Source: Glycomyces terrestris (GTDB taxonomy: Bacteria; Actinomycetota; Actinomycetes; Mycobacteriales; Micromonosporaceae). From it: a DNA stretch of 64,000 nucleotides. Of the stretch, positions 20,151 through 28,477 are shown one piece after another (position 1 is the stretch's first letter; the number at the start of each line of letters is the position of its first letter). The notes beneath the pieces were generated by a model. The model did not search any database and had not been told where the DNA came from. It saw only the letters and a list, made by a program, of their open reading frames with translations. The stretch is taken from assembly GCF_003933745.1 (NCBI RefSeq), contig NZ_RSEB01000002.1:620001-684000 (forward strand). Direction: 5' to 3'. A program made the position numbers and the translations under genes.

Positions 20151-21147
20151 CGCCGCCGCAGCCCTCCCGTCAGGCGTCGCGACCGGCGTCGGCTCCCTGC
20201 CGGGGACCGACATCGGCGAAGCCGTCAACGTCGTCTTCGGGGAACTCCCCGAATGGCCCCACCTGCCCGAGCTGCCCGCGCGCGGCCTCGGCGCCGACAT
20301 GATCGGCCGCGGCGCGGCCCTCCTCGCCGGCCTGCCCGTCCAGTGGTGGGCCTTCCGCTGGGAGATCGCCGACCTGCCCGGCGTCGACGCCCGCCGCGCC
20401 GCCGACTTCCTCGAACGCGACCTGGACGCGCTCCTCGACGTGACCGCGACCGGCCCGGTGCGCCTCACCGCCGTCGGCCCGTTCACGCTCGCCGCGAACA
20501 TCTGGCGCCGCACCGGCGGCGCCATGCTCGCCGACCACGGCGCGGTCGCCGACCTCGCGGCCTCCCTCGGGGAGGGCCTGCGGCACTTCATCGCCGCCGC
20601 CCAGGCCCGGATGCCCAAGGCCGCCTTGTCGATCCAGCTCGACGAACCGAATCTGCCCGCCGCGCTGGCGGGCCGCGTGAACACCGAGTCGGGGCTCGAC
20701 TTCTACCGGCGGGTGCCCGTCGAGGTGGCCCGCGACCGGCTCCGCGAGGTCGCCGACGCCGTCGGCGTGCCCGTCGTCGTCCACTGCTGCGCGCCCGACG
20801 TGCCGCTGCGGCTCCTCCAGGAGGCCGGCGCGCAGGCGGTCTCGCTCGACCTGACGCTCCTCGACCTCGACGACGTCCCGCGCGTCGACGCCGTAGGGGA
20901 GTACCTCGACGGCGGCGGCCGCCTCATCGCCGGGGTCGTGCCGGCCCTCGGGCAGCCGCACCCGCGCCTCGACAAGACCGCCGCCGACCGCGTCCACGCC
21001 CTGTGGAACCGGCTCGGCTTCGCGCCCGAGCAGCTGCCGCGCCAGGTCAGCGTCGCGACCACGTGCGGCATGGCCGGGGCGAGCCCCGCCTACGCGCGCT
21101 TCGCGATGGAGGCGAGCCGCGAGGCCGCGAAGCGGCTCCACGGCTGA
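20143..21147 (+). CDS. MetE-like (cobalamin-independent methionine synthase C-terminal family) protein
   Basis: 334 residues with a UROD/MetE-type TIM barrel. Possible zinc ligands are seen in VVVHCCAPD and TTCGMAGAS, which match the His-Cys ... Cys pattern of MetE. The N-terminal half of true MetE is absent, so it may transfer methyl groups from a different donor. A gene of this kind sits next to mnmA/ligA in mycobacteria and other actinobacteria (family knowledge) with no settled role. GTG 20143 overlaps the end of mnmA by 8 nt. Confidence 0.85.
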   Translation: MSDAAAALPSGVATGVGSLPGTDIGEAVNVVFGELPEWPHLPELPARGLGADMIGRGAALLAGLPVQWWAFRWEIADLPGVDARRAADFLERDLDALLDVTATGPVRLTAVGPFTLAANIWRRTGGAMLADHGAVADLAASLGEGLRHFIAAAQARMPKAALSIQLDEPNLPAALAGRVNTESGLDFYRRVPVEVARDRLREVADAVGVPVVVHCCAPDVPLRLLQEAGAQAVSLDLTLLDLDDVPRVDAVGEYLDGGGRLIAGVVPALGQPHPRLDKTAADRVHALWNRLGFAPEQLPRQVSVATTCGMAGASPAYARFAMEASREAAKRLHG

Positions 21148-21150
21148 CGC

Positions 21151-21792
21151 CTACGCCGCGCCGATGCCGCCCGGCGGCACGTCGCCCGTGCGCTCCTGCC
21201 ACTCCTTCGTGGAGTTCAAGTGCGGGAACGGCTCCGACGGCACCGGCAGGCCGAGCGCGTCGCACAGCGGACCCCAGCCCGCGCCGGTCCTGAACTCGAC
21301 CAGCCGCTCCGGCGGCACGGCCGCGCGCACCCGCTCGTGGTACCGGTCGTACGCGGCCTCGACGGCCGCCGGGTCGCCGCGGTCGGCCCCGTCGAACGTC
21401 TGCTCCCAGATCGCGTCGATCATGGCCCGCCACTCCGGGGAGGCGAACTCGCCGGTGTCCATGCCGGTGAAGATGGTGTCGTTGCAGCTCTTCCACCACG
21501 CGGCGAACGAGTCCCGGCGCGAGAGCAGGACGACCGCGTCCGGATATCGCTCGGCGAGCTCGGCGTAGAACGCCGAGGCCGGCCAGTCGACCGCCGCCGC
21601 GTAGCCGCCGAGCAGCCCGTCCCAGTCGACGGCCTCGCCGCGCGCGGCCGCCAGGAACCCGGCCGGGTGGGTGTCGAGGTGCTGGAACACCTCGCTCATG
21701 TGGTGGCACGGCGCCCCCAGGAGCGTCTCCAGGGCGTGCTTGAGGGTCATGGTCCCGGTGCGCGGCAGGCCCGCGCCGATCACTCGCAGCAT
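21151..21792 (-). CDS. sulfotransferase-family protein
   Basis: 213 residues. The PAPS-binding P-loop-like motif is GAGLPRTGTMTLKHAL at the N-terminus. The 3'-phosphate-binding region is VLLSRRDSFAAWWKS. The C-terminus has PFPHLNSTKEWQER. This matches the Sulfotransfer_4-type group; the acceptor is unknown. A promoter of the form TTGCAC-N18-TAGGTT ends 6 nt before the ATG, so the transcript is probably leaderless. CGGAGG also happens to abut the ATG. It converges on the metE-like gene with 3 nt between stops. Confidence 0.85.
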   Translation of the reverse strand: MLRVIGAGLPRTGTMTLKHALETLLGAPCHHMSEVFQHLDTHPAGFLAAARGEAVDWDGLLGGYAAAVDWPASAFYAELAERYPDAVVLLSRRDSFAAWWKSCNDTIFTGMDTGEFASPEWRAMIDAIWEQTFDGADRGDPAAVEAAYDRYHERVRAAVPPERLVEFRTGAGWGPLCDALGLPVPSEPFPHLNSTKEWQERTGDVPPGGIGAA

Positions 21793-21828
21793 CCTCCGAA
21801 CCTAAGTGGACTTGTGTCGGCCGTGCAA
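21793..21828 (-). promoter_or_regulatory. leaderless promoter of the sulfotransferase gene
   Basis: Read leftward: TTGCAC (21828-21823), 18-nt spacer, TAGGTT (21804-21799), then 6 nt to the ATG at 21792. The spacing places the transcription start at or next to the start codon. Confidence 0.6.
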
Positions 21829-21894
21829 GCGGCCTGCGTGAAATGTCCAGTACGGGTGTGCGAACGGCGGCGCGGACCTGCCGCGCCGCCGGCC

Positions 21895-24276
21895 CTAGCT
21901 CAGCTCGGAGTACAGCAGGTACGACTGCGAGGTCAGGTCGTCGCTCACCGGCCGCGCCGAGACGTCGGTGGCCGAGTCGCTCAGCGAGACCACGACCACG
22001 AGCCGGTCCACGACCTCCGTGTACTGGTACATCTCGTTCTCGAGCGTCGCGACGTACCCGGCCGTGGCCTCGGCGTCGATCTGCGCGATGTCGACGACCT
22101 CGTAGAGCCCCTCGGCCTCGTCGGCGGCCATCATCGCCGCCGCTCCGGCGACCGCGTCGTCGGGGGTGCGCCACTCGTACGTCTCGACCATCAGGTACCG
22201 CGTGCCGGGGCCGTAGTAGCCGCAGTGCAGGACCTTGTCGCCCAGGCCCAGCGCCGGGTCGAGCTCCTCGGCGTACTGCGCGGGGTCGTCGGCCACCACG
22301 CCGCGGTCGCCGCCCGCCGACGTCCCGAAGAACTCGGTCACCCCCGCGAGGTCGTACATGGCGCACGTGTCCCAGTGCCAGAACCCGCTCAGGTCGCCGC
22401 TCGGCGTCCACACCTCGGCGGACTCGCCGCCCTCGCCGGGCCGGTCGGTCCCGGCATACGCGTCGTCGTCCCAGTCGTCGTCCCAGTCGTCGGTCGAGTA
22501 CGCGTCGAACCCGAGGTAGCACTCGTCGCCGGGCTCCTCCACGTCCGCCGCCAGGTCCGCGGCCCGCTGGTGGCCCCAGTTCCAGGCCATGAGGTCCCGC
22601 TCGACGGGGTGGTCCACCGGCGCGTAGTCCCCGCTGTGCAGCAGGCACGAGCGGTCCTCCGGCGGCAGCGCCATCAGCTCCGGCGCGGCGTCGGCCGACA
22701 GCTCCCCGAGGTAGTCCAGGTCCAGGTCGTGCTCGTGGTCGATGTTGTAGCGGGCGATGAGCGCGTCGGGGTTCGCCGCCGCCAGCCCCAGGAGCGCGAG
22801 CGCGCCCGAGGCGAGCACGGCGCGCGGCAGCCAGGCCGCCCGCAGCTTCCAGCAGCCCACCAGGACCAGCACGAACAGCACCGCGAGCCAGAACTCCACG
22901 GTCAGGATCCAGATCCGCAGCCGCGTCAGCCCGTACGTCTGGGTGTACGTGAACATCCGGAACGTCGCCGACGCGATGACCGCCAGCGACATGAGCGCGA
23001 GCAGCCCGAGCAGCACCCGCACCGTCCACCGGTCGCCCCTGGCCCGCTTCGGCGCCAGCCACGCGGCGATCGCGATGACCGCCAGCGACAGCACCGCCAC
23101 GACGCTCAGCTGCCAGAAGCCGCGCCGCGCGTAGTCGGCGAACGTCAGGCCCGCGGTCTCCATGACGTAGTCCTCGCCGCCGAAGTACACCCGCAACTGC
23201 ACGGCGATGAACGCCGCGAACAGGAGGTTCAGCGCGCCCAGCGGCACCGCCAGCTCGAAGCGCGACACCGTGCGGGGCTCGCGCTCGCCCGCCGAGTCCC
23301 ACACGGGCCTCGCGGCCGCCGCGTAGATCCACGTGAGCACGACCGGCAGCAGGATCGCGGCCAGGATCAGCCGCAGGACGACCTCGGCCGGGTTCAGGTC
23401 CGGCAGGAGCCGCCCCACCAGGTCGGCGAAGGTCGAGTCGGCCGCGGCGAACAGTCCGCCGAAGACGAGCAGGAGGCACGCCGTGACGCCCGCGGTCCAC
23501 AGCATCCGCATCGTGCCGGGGTTCCGCTCGTCCTTCGCGGGACGCCCGCGCTTGGCCCACTTGAAGGACTCGGCGATCCCCTCGAGCCAGCCGAGGCCGA
23601 CCGCCACGATCGTGCCGCTGATCTTGCGCTGCGGCGCGAGCGCCAACGGTGTCAGTGCGAACGCGGCGAGCGCGCACAGCGCGACGACCCAGCCGGCGTC
23701 GCGGACCGCGGCCACCGACCACAGGGCCGCCACCAGCACCACCCCGGGCAGCCGCGGGAGCACGTCCTCCCCGGAGGTCACGAGCGGCACCACGACCATC
23801 GCGATCCCGGTGAGCGCCAGGCCGATCCCGACCCCGTCCCCGGGGAAGGCCGACCAGGCGCCGAACAGCGCGATCGCGAACGCGAGCAGGACCGCGCCCT
23901 GCGAGGCGCTCAGCTGCGGCCGGTGCCAGCGCGGGTTGGGGAGGATCATCTGCGGCTGCCGCGGCGGCGGGTAGTACGCCTGCTGCTGCTGGTAGTGGCC
24001 GTGCTGCTGCATGTGGGGGTGCGCGTGCGGCGCCGGCACGAGGACGCCCTGCTTGACGGGCGGCCGCTGCTGGGGCGGCGCCGGCTGCTCGGCGGGGCGC
24101 TGCGCCGCCGGGGCCTCGTCCGCGGCGGCGGGTGCGGCGGGGGCGTCGCCGGGACGTTCGCGGTGCTCGGGTGCCGGCTCCTCGCGGGGCGCCTCGGCCG
24201 GCTGCGCCTCGCCCGGGGCGCCGGGGCCCGGGTCGTCCTCGGATCGCGGCGCGGGGGCGGGTTCGGGTTCGCTCAT
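21895..24276 (-). CDS. DUF4173-type multi-pass membrane protein with extra C-terminal domain
   Basis: About 793 residues. A disordered Pro/Ala/Glu/Gln-rich N-terminus (about 1-120) precedes some 12 hydrophobic helices. Within them, TFRMFTYTQTYGLTRLRIWI is typical of DUF4173 proteins. After about residue 540 the helices end and a soluble region of about 240 residues follows. It contains an acidic stretch (DDWDDDWDDDAY) and a beta-rich end (GTRYLMVETYEWRTP, YQYTEVVDRLVVVVSLSDS). That tail is not usual for the family and may be extracytoplasmic. ATG 24276 follows GAAGGGG. Function unknown. Confidence 0.75.
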   Translation of the reverse strand: MSEPEPAPAPRSEDDPGPGAPGEAQPAEAPREEPAPEHRERPGDAPAAPAAADEAPAAQRPAEQPAPPQQRPPVKQGVLVPAPHAHPHMQQHGHYQQQQAYYPPPRQPQMILPNPRWHRPQLSASQGAVLLAFAIALFGAWSAFPGDGVGIGLALTGIAMVVVPLVTSGEDVLPRLPGVVLVAALWSVAAVRDAGWVVALCALAAFALTPLALAPQRKISGTIVAVGLGWLEGIAESFKWAKRGRPAKDERNPGTMRMLWTAGVTACLLLVFGGLFAAADSTFADLVGRLLPDLNPAEVVLRLILAAILLPVVLTWIYAAAARPVWDSAGEREPRTVSRFELAVPLGALNLLFAAFIAVQLRVYFGGEDYVMETAGLTFADYARRGFWQLSVVAVLSLAVIAIAAWLAPKRARGDRWTVRVLLGLLALMSLAVIASATFRMFTYTQTYGLTRLRIWILTVEFWLAVLFVLVLVGCWKLRAAWLPRAVLASGALALLGLAAANPDALIARYNIDHEHDLDLDYLGELSADAAPELMALPPEDRSCLLHSGDYAPVDHPVERDLMAWNWGHQRAADLAADVEEPGDECYLGFDAYSTDDWDDDWDDDAYAGTDRPGEGGESAEVWTPSGDLSGFWHWDTCAMYDLAGVTEFFGTSAGGDRGVVADDPAQYAEELDPALGLGDKVLHCGYYGPGTRYLMVETYEWRTPDDAVAGAAAMMAADEAEGLYEVVDIAQIDAEATAGYVATLENEMYQYTEVVDRLVVVVSLSDSATDVSARPVSDDLTSQSYLLYSELS

Positions 24277-24450
24277 TTTCGAGCCCCTTCTCATCGGAGG
24301 GGTTCCGACCATATCGTGGCGGGTCCACCCTGGGAAGTTCCCCAGTGGACAAGCGGTTTCCGGTGTCAGGAGATAACACTCCACAGCGGGGCGAATCTAT
24401 GCGCTGCGTGAGAAGGCCCACTCGGTGCAACCGTGTGGTTCACTGGGGAC

Positions 24451-25146
24451 GTGGATGCGCACGGCGGCGGACGATCGCTCGGGAACCGGCTCAACTGGCT
24501 CAGGGCCGGCGTGCTCGGCGCGAACGACGGCATCGTCTCCGTCGCCGGGATCGTCATCGGCGTCGCCGGCGCCACCGCCGACCGCTCCACGATCCTCGTC
24601 TCCGGCGTCGCCGGCCTCGTCGCGGGCGCGTTCTCGATGGCCGGCGGCGAGTACACCTCCGTCTCCACCCAGCGCGACACCGAGGCCACCCTCGTCGAGG
24701 CCGAGCGCCGCGAACTCCGCGAGGACCCCGCCGGCGCTGAGGACGAGCTCGCCGAGAACCTGGAGCGCCGCGGCCTGTCCGAGGGCACCGCCCGCGAGGC
24801 CGCCCGCGAACTCTCCGACGGCGACCCGCTGCGCGCGCACGCCCGCGTCGAGTACGGCCTCGACCCCGACGACCTCACCAACCCCTGGCACGCGGCGCTG
24901 TCGTCGTTCGTCAGCTTCACGTGCGGGGCGCTCCTGCCGCTGCTCGCGATCACGCTGCTGCCCGAGGGCGTCCGCGTCTGGGGCTGCGCGGCGGCGGTCG
25001 TGGCCGCGCTGGCGCTCACCGGCTACACGTCGGCGACGCTCGGCGGCGCGGCGCGGGGCCCGGCGATGCTCCGCGTCATGGGCGTGGGCGCGGCGACGAT
25101 GGTCGTCACCTACGCGGTCGGCTCCGCCTTCGACATCGCGGCCTAG
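24451..25146 (+). CDS. VIT1/CCC1-family iron/manganese transporter
   Basis: About 231 residues. LRAGVLGANDGIVSVAGIVIGVAGA and VAGAFSMAGGEYTSVSTQRDTE are the family signature; Glu residues in the following cytoplasmic helix (EAERRELREDP) act in metal binding in eukaryotic VIT1. About five membrane helices are present. It probably exports or stores Fe2+/Mn2+. The start is GTG 24451 (TTCACT and 6 nt upstream would fit a leaderless mRNA) or GTG 24433. It converges on the CorA-type gene with a 4-nt overlap of stops. Confidence 0.88.
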   Translation: MDAHGGGRSLGNRLNWLRAGVLGANDGIVSVAGIVIGVAGATADRSTILVSGVAGLVAGAFSMAGGEYTSVSTQRDTEATLVEAERRELREDPAGAEDELAENLERRGLSEGTAREAARELSDGDPLRAHARVEYGLDPDDLTNPWHAALSSFVSFTCGALLPLLAITLLPEGVRVWGCAAAVVAALALTGYTSATLGGAARGPAMLRVMGVGAATMVVTYAVGSAFDIAA

Positions 25147-26159
25147 AGCCAGTTGTGGTGCTTGAAGACCCAGTACAGCAGGCCCGCCGAGGCCACCATC
25201 ATCCCGAGGGCCATCGGGTAGCCGAGGGTCCAGCTCAGCTCGGGCATGTGGGTGAAGTTCATGCCGTAGACGGTCCCGACCAGGCCGGGGGTGAACAGGA
25301 TGGCCGCCCAGGAGCTGATCTTCTTGACCTGGTCGCCCTGCTCGATGCTGGCGTGCGAGAGCTGGCGCATCTCCTCGTTCTGCGCCTGCGTGACGAGCGT
25401 GGAGTGCACGGTGAGGGCGTTCTCCAGCAGGGCCCGGAACGTGTCGGCGCGCTCGACGGTGCGCAGGACGTGGTCGAGCACGTCGCGCATGTCGCGCCGC
25501 AGCTCGATGTCGACGCCGTACTTGTCGTACCCGGCCTCCAGGGACCGGAAGATCCGCACCAGCGGGTGGGTGGCGCGCTGGAGCGCCATGGCCTCGCGGG
25601 CGACCTCGTAGATGCGGCGGGCGACGTTGGCGTCGTTCGAGAACAGCTCGTCCTCGATCTCGTCGATGTCGTTCTCCATCCCTGAGACGACCGGCTCGTA
25701 GCCGTCGACGACCTCGTCGAGGACCGCGTACAGGACCGCCTGCGGGCCGAGCGCCAGCAGCGGGGGGTCGGCCTCCAGGCGGCGCCTGACCACGGACAGG
25801 TCGGGGTTCTCGGCGTGGCGCACGGTGATGGCGAAGTTCGGGCCGATGAACAGGTGCACCTCGCCGAACTCGACCTGCTCGGTCTCGGCGAGGTAGCGGG
25901 CCGGGCGCAGCACGACGAATAGGATGTCGCCGTAGCGCTCCAGCTTGGGCCGCTGGTGGCCGGTGCGGGCGTCCTGGATCGCGAGGTGGTGCAGCTCGAA
26001 CTCCTCGGCGACGGCCGCGAGCTCCTCCGCGGTGGGCCGGTACAGGCCGATCCACGCGAAGCCGCCGTGCTCGTGCAGGTCCTCGAAGGTCTGGTCCAGG
26101 GTCACGTGGTGCGACTCCCGGACGCCCTTGCGGTAGATGGCGCTGTCGACGATCGGCAT
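25143..26159 (-). CDS. corA: CorA-family magnesium/cobalt transport protein
   Basis: 338 residues. A large N-terminal cytosolic alpha/beta domain precedes the long stalk helix. Two C-terminal helices follow, with the diagnostic YGMNFTHMPE loop (GMN motif) that forms the selectivity filter of the pentamer. The C-terminal end HHNWL is basic, as usual. A TAGACT hexamer (26171-26166, leftward) lies exactly 6 nt before ATG 26159, so the mRNA is probably leaderless. Confidence 0.93.
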   Translation of the reverse strand: MPIVDSAIYRKGVRESHHVTLDQTFEDLHEHGGFAWIGLYRPTAEELAAVAEEFELHHLAIQDARTGHQRPKLERYGDILFVVLRPARYLAETEQVEFGEVHLFIGPNFAITVRHAENPDLSVVRRRLEADPPLLALGPQAVLYAVLDEVVDGYEPVVSGMENDIDEIEDELFSNDANVARRIYEVAREAMALQRATHPLVRIFRSLEAGYDKYGVDIELRRDMRDVLDHVLRTVERADTFRALLENALTVHSTLVTQAQNEEMRQLSHASIEQGDQVKKISSWAAILFTPGLVGTVYGMNFTHMPELSWTLGYPMALGMMVASAGLLYWVFKHHNWL

Positions 26160-26165
26160 GCGGCC

Positions 26166-26171
26166 AGTCTA
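26166..26171 (-). promoter_or_regulatory. -10 box of leaderless corA transcript
   Basis: TAGACT on the minus strand followed by 6 nt and the corA ATG. No convincing -35 box is visible. Confidence 0.5.
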
Positions 26172-26227
26172 GGGCCGCCGCGCGGCGCTCCCGCAGCCTC
26201 GCGAGGCGCGCTCACGTCAGGATCGCG

Positions 26228-26848
26228 TCAGGATTCGCGCAGCAGGTGCTCCACGGGCATCGTCAGGTACCGGTCGATGGTCGGCCCGACGGTCTCGGCC
26301 AGCTGCGCCTCGTCGAGCGACGCGAGCGGCTCCAGCTTGAGGATGTAGCGGGTCACGACCAAACCGAAGACCTGGGAGGCGATGAAGTTCGCGCGGACCG
26401 GGACGTGGTCGACCTGGTCGCCGAGGGAGGACTCGACGGTCTTGACGATGCGGTGCTCGAACAGCTGGCGGAGCACGAACGCCATGGCGGGCTTGGAGAG
26501 GCTGGTGCGCACCACGGCGAGGAGCTTGTCGTGGTGCGGGCCGTCCCAGATGGTCACGAACGCGTGGACGAGCCGCCGCCCCGCGCCCTCGACGCCGCCC
26601 TCCTTGAGGACGGCCGCGACCTCGGGGGCCGGGTCGAACGGGATCTCGATGGCGGCCATGAACAGCTCGTCCTTGGACCCGAAGTAGTGGTGGATGAGCG
26701 AGGGGTCCACGCCGGCCTCGCCGGCGATGCGCCGCATCGACACCGACTCGAAGCCCTCGTCCGCGAACAGCCGCCTGGCGGCGCCGAGGATCTCCGACCT
26801 CGTGTCGGGGTTCCCCGAGCGCCGCCCGGTCCGCTTCGTTCTCGCCAC
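26228..26848 (-). CDS. TetR-family transcriptional regulator
   Basis: 206 residues. The N-terminal helix-turn-helix is unmistakable (RRLFADEGFESVSMRRIAGE, AGVDPSLIHHYFGSKDELF). The C-terminal ligand domain contains WDGPHHDKLLAVVRTSL. It is the third gene of an operon with an ABC-2 exporter (9-nt gap) and most likely represses it through the inverted repeat at 28335-28378, releasing it when an exported compound binds. Confidence 0.93.
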   Translation of the reverse strand: MARTKRTGRRSGNPDTRSEILGAARRLFADEGFESVSMRRIAGEAGVDPSLIHHYFGSKDELFMAAIEIPFDPAPEVAAVLKEGGVEGAGRRLVHAFVTIWDGPHHDKLLAVVRTSLSKPAMAFVLRQLFEHRIVKTVESSLGDQVDHVPVRANFIASQVFGLVVTRYILKLEPLASLDEAQLAETVGPTIDRYLTMPVEHLLRES

Positions 26849-26857
26849 GTAACGACC

Positions 26858-27595
26858 TTAGTCGGTCCGCCGCCTGAGCGTCGCGGCTCCGAGCGCGGTT
26901 GCGAGCACGACCGCACCGGCGACGACCGCGAGGTCCGTCCACATGTCCGCGGTGACCTCCGGGTTGAGCCGGACCTCGGTGAGCGCCTTGACCGCGTACG
27001 TCAGCGGCAGCGCGTCGGAGACGCCCTGGAGCCAGCCGGCCATCTGGTCGGCGGGCCAGATGAGCCCGCACAGGAACAGCTGCGGCACCACGAACACCGG
27101 CATGAACTGGATCGCCTGGAACTCGGTGGTCGCGAACGCGGACACGAACAGCCCCAAGGCCATCCCGAGCAGCGAGGTGACGATGCAGATGAGGAACACC
27201 GCCCACGCGGGGCCCGCGGTGTCGAGGCCGAGGAACGCGAACGCGACGGTGGCGGCGACCGCGGTCTGCGCCGCGGCCGCCGTCCCGAACGCGATCGCGT
27301 AGCCGACGACGAGGTCGAGCTTCCCGGTCGGGGTGGTCATGAGCCGCTCCAGGGTGCCGCCGGTGCGCTCGCGGAGCAGCGTGATCGAGGTGATCATGAA
27401 CATGAGCATGAACGGGAACGCGGCCAGCAGGATCAGCCCGGTCTGGTCGAAGACCTGCGGCGCCTCGTCCATGATGGCGCTGATCAGGGCGATGATGAGC
27501 GCGGGCACGGCGAGGACGAGCCCGACCGTGCGGTGGTCGTTGAGCAGCTGGCGCAGGATGCGGCCGGCCGTGATGAACGTGATCCGCGGCGACAT
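26858..27595 (-). CDS. ABC-2 type exporter permease
   Basis: 245 residues with six membrane helices. MITSITLLRERTGGTLERLMTTP is the conserved ABC-2 cytoplasmic loop and CGLIWPADQMAGWLQGVSDALPLTYAVKAL the family C-terminal loop. With the ATPase encoded just upstream (1-nt gap) it forms an exporter of the drug/antibiotic or lipid type; the substrate is unknown. Confidence 0.92.
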   Translation of the reverse strand: MSPRITFITAGRILRQLLNDHRTVGLVLAVPALIIALISAIMDEAPQVFDQTGLILLAAFPFMLMFMITSITLLRERTGGTLERLMTTPTGKLDLVVGYAIAFGTAAAAQTAVAATVAFAFLGLDTAGPAWAVFLICIVTSLLGMALGLFVSAFATTEFQAIQFMPVFVVPQLFLCGLIWPADQMAGWLQGVSDALPLTYAVKALTEVRLNPEVTADMWTDLAVVAGAVVLATALGAATLRRRTD

Positions 27596-27596
27596 C

Positions 27597-28322
27597 TCAG
27601 TTCGCCCCTTCGAGTTCGCGGATGAGGTGCAGGAACGCGGCCTCGAGGTTCGCGGCGCCGGTGGCCGCGCGCAGGTCGGCCGGGGTGTCGTCGGCGATGA
27701 AGCGGCCCTCGCGCAGCAGCAGGAGGCGGTCGCAGCGGTCGGCCTCGTCCATGACGTGGCTGGAGACCAGGAGGGTCGCGCCGCCCGCGGCGAGCTCGCG
27801 GAACTGGTCCCACAGCTCCTCGCGGATGACCGGGTCGAGGCCGACCGTCGGCTCGTCGAGGACGAGGACCTCGGGCTCGATCACCAGCGCGCACGCGAGC
27901 GAGGTGCGGGTCTTCTGGCCGCCGGAGAGGTTCCCGGCGAGCTTGTCGGCGTGGTCGCCCATGCCGACGCGCTCGATGGCGCGCATCGCCTCGCGGCGGT
28001 CGCGGCCGTACAGCGCCGCGAAGTAGGCGACGTTCGCCTTGACCGACAGGTCCCGGTAGATCGAGGCGTCCTGGGTCACGTACGCGACGCGGCCGCGCAG
28101 CGGCTTCGACCCGGCCGGCTCGCCGAGGACGGTCACGGTGCCGCCCTTGACCTTCTGGGTGCCGACGACGGCGCGGATGAAGGTGGTCTTGCCCGAGCCG
28201 GAGGGGCCGAGCAGGCCGGTGACGCTCCCGGCGGAGACCTCGGTCGAGACGCCGGTGAGGACGGGGCGCTTGCCGCGCTCGACCACCAGGTCGGTCACGG
28301 CGATCGCGGGGGTGGGCGGCAT
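27597..28322 (-). CDS. ABC exporter ATP-binding protein
   Basis: 241 residues. All ATPase motifs are intact: Walker A GPSGSGKTT, Q-loop AYVTQDAS, signature NLSGGQKTR, Walker B VLVLDEPTVGLDP and H-loop SSHVMDEADRCD. ATG 28322 (MPPTPAIAV) is preferred over 28343 because GGAGG lies 5 nt upstream. It is the first gene of the ABC-TetR operon. Confidence 0.93.
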   Translation of the reverse strand: MPPTPAIAVTDLVVERGKRPVLTGVSTEVSAGSVTGLLGPSGSGKTTFIRAVVGTQKVKGGTVTVLGEPAGSKPLRGRVAYVTQDASIYRDLSVKANVAYFAALYGRDRREAMRAIERVGMGDHADKLAGNLSGGQKTRTSLACALVIEPEVLVLDEPTVGLDPVIREELWDQFRELAAGGATLLVSSHVMDEADRCDRLLLLREGRFIADDTPADLRAATGAANLEAAFLHLIRELEGAN

Positions 28323-28334
28323 CGGGGCCTCCAA

Positions 28335-28378
28335 TGAATTCAACGGATGATGAATTCACCGTAGCACGGGAATTCATC
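28335..28378. promoter_or_regulatory. TetR-type operator region
   Basis: The near-perfect inverted repeat GATGAATTCACCGT-AGC-ACGGGAATTCATC (28349-28378; right arm lacks one T) lies upstream of the ABC-TetR operon. A further TGAATTCA (28335-28342) sits on its gene-proximal side, and an ACGGTGAA half-site follows at 28381. These AT-rich cores stand out in the GC-rich background and are the likely binding sites of the co-encoded TetR protein. Confidence 0.75.
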
Positions 28379-28426
28379 GCACGGTGAAATCCTACGCCCG
28401 CCGCCGCCCGGAGGCACGGGAAAAGA

Positions 28427-28456
28427 CCGGCCCCGCGGTCGCAACCGCGGGGCCGG
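28427..28456 (-). terminator. terminator of the PhoX-like gene
   Basis: A 13-bp perfect stem (28427-28439 with 28444-28456) and CGCA loop. Read leftward it is followed by TCTTTT, so it is an intrinsic terminator for the gene ending at 28478. Confidence 0.85.
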
Positions 28457-28477
28457 CCCTATCGGAGGGTGAAAGCG

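Noticed and set aside
24425-25165. Alternative frame over the VIT1-type gene
   Set aside because: It starts 26 nt upstream of the VIT1 start in another frame and is Ser/Arg/Pro-rich without domains, whereas the chosen frame has clear VIT1 motifs.
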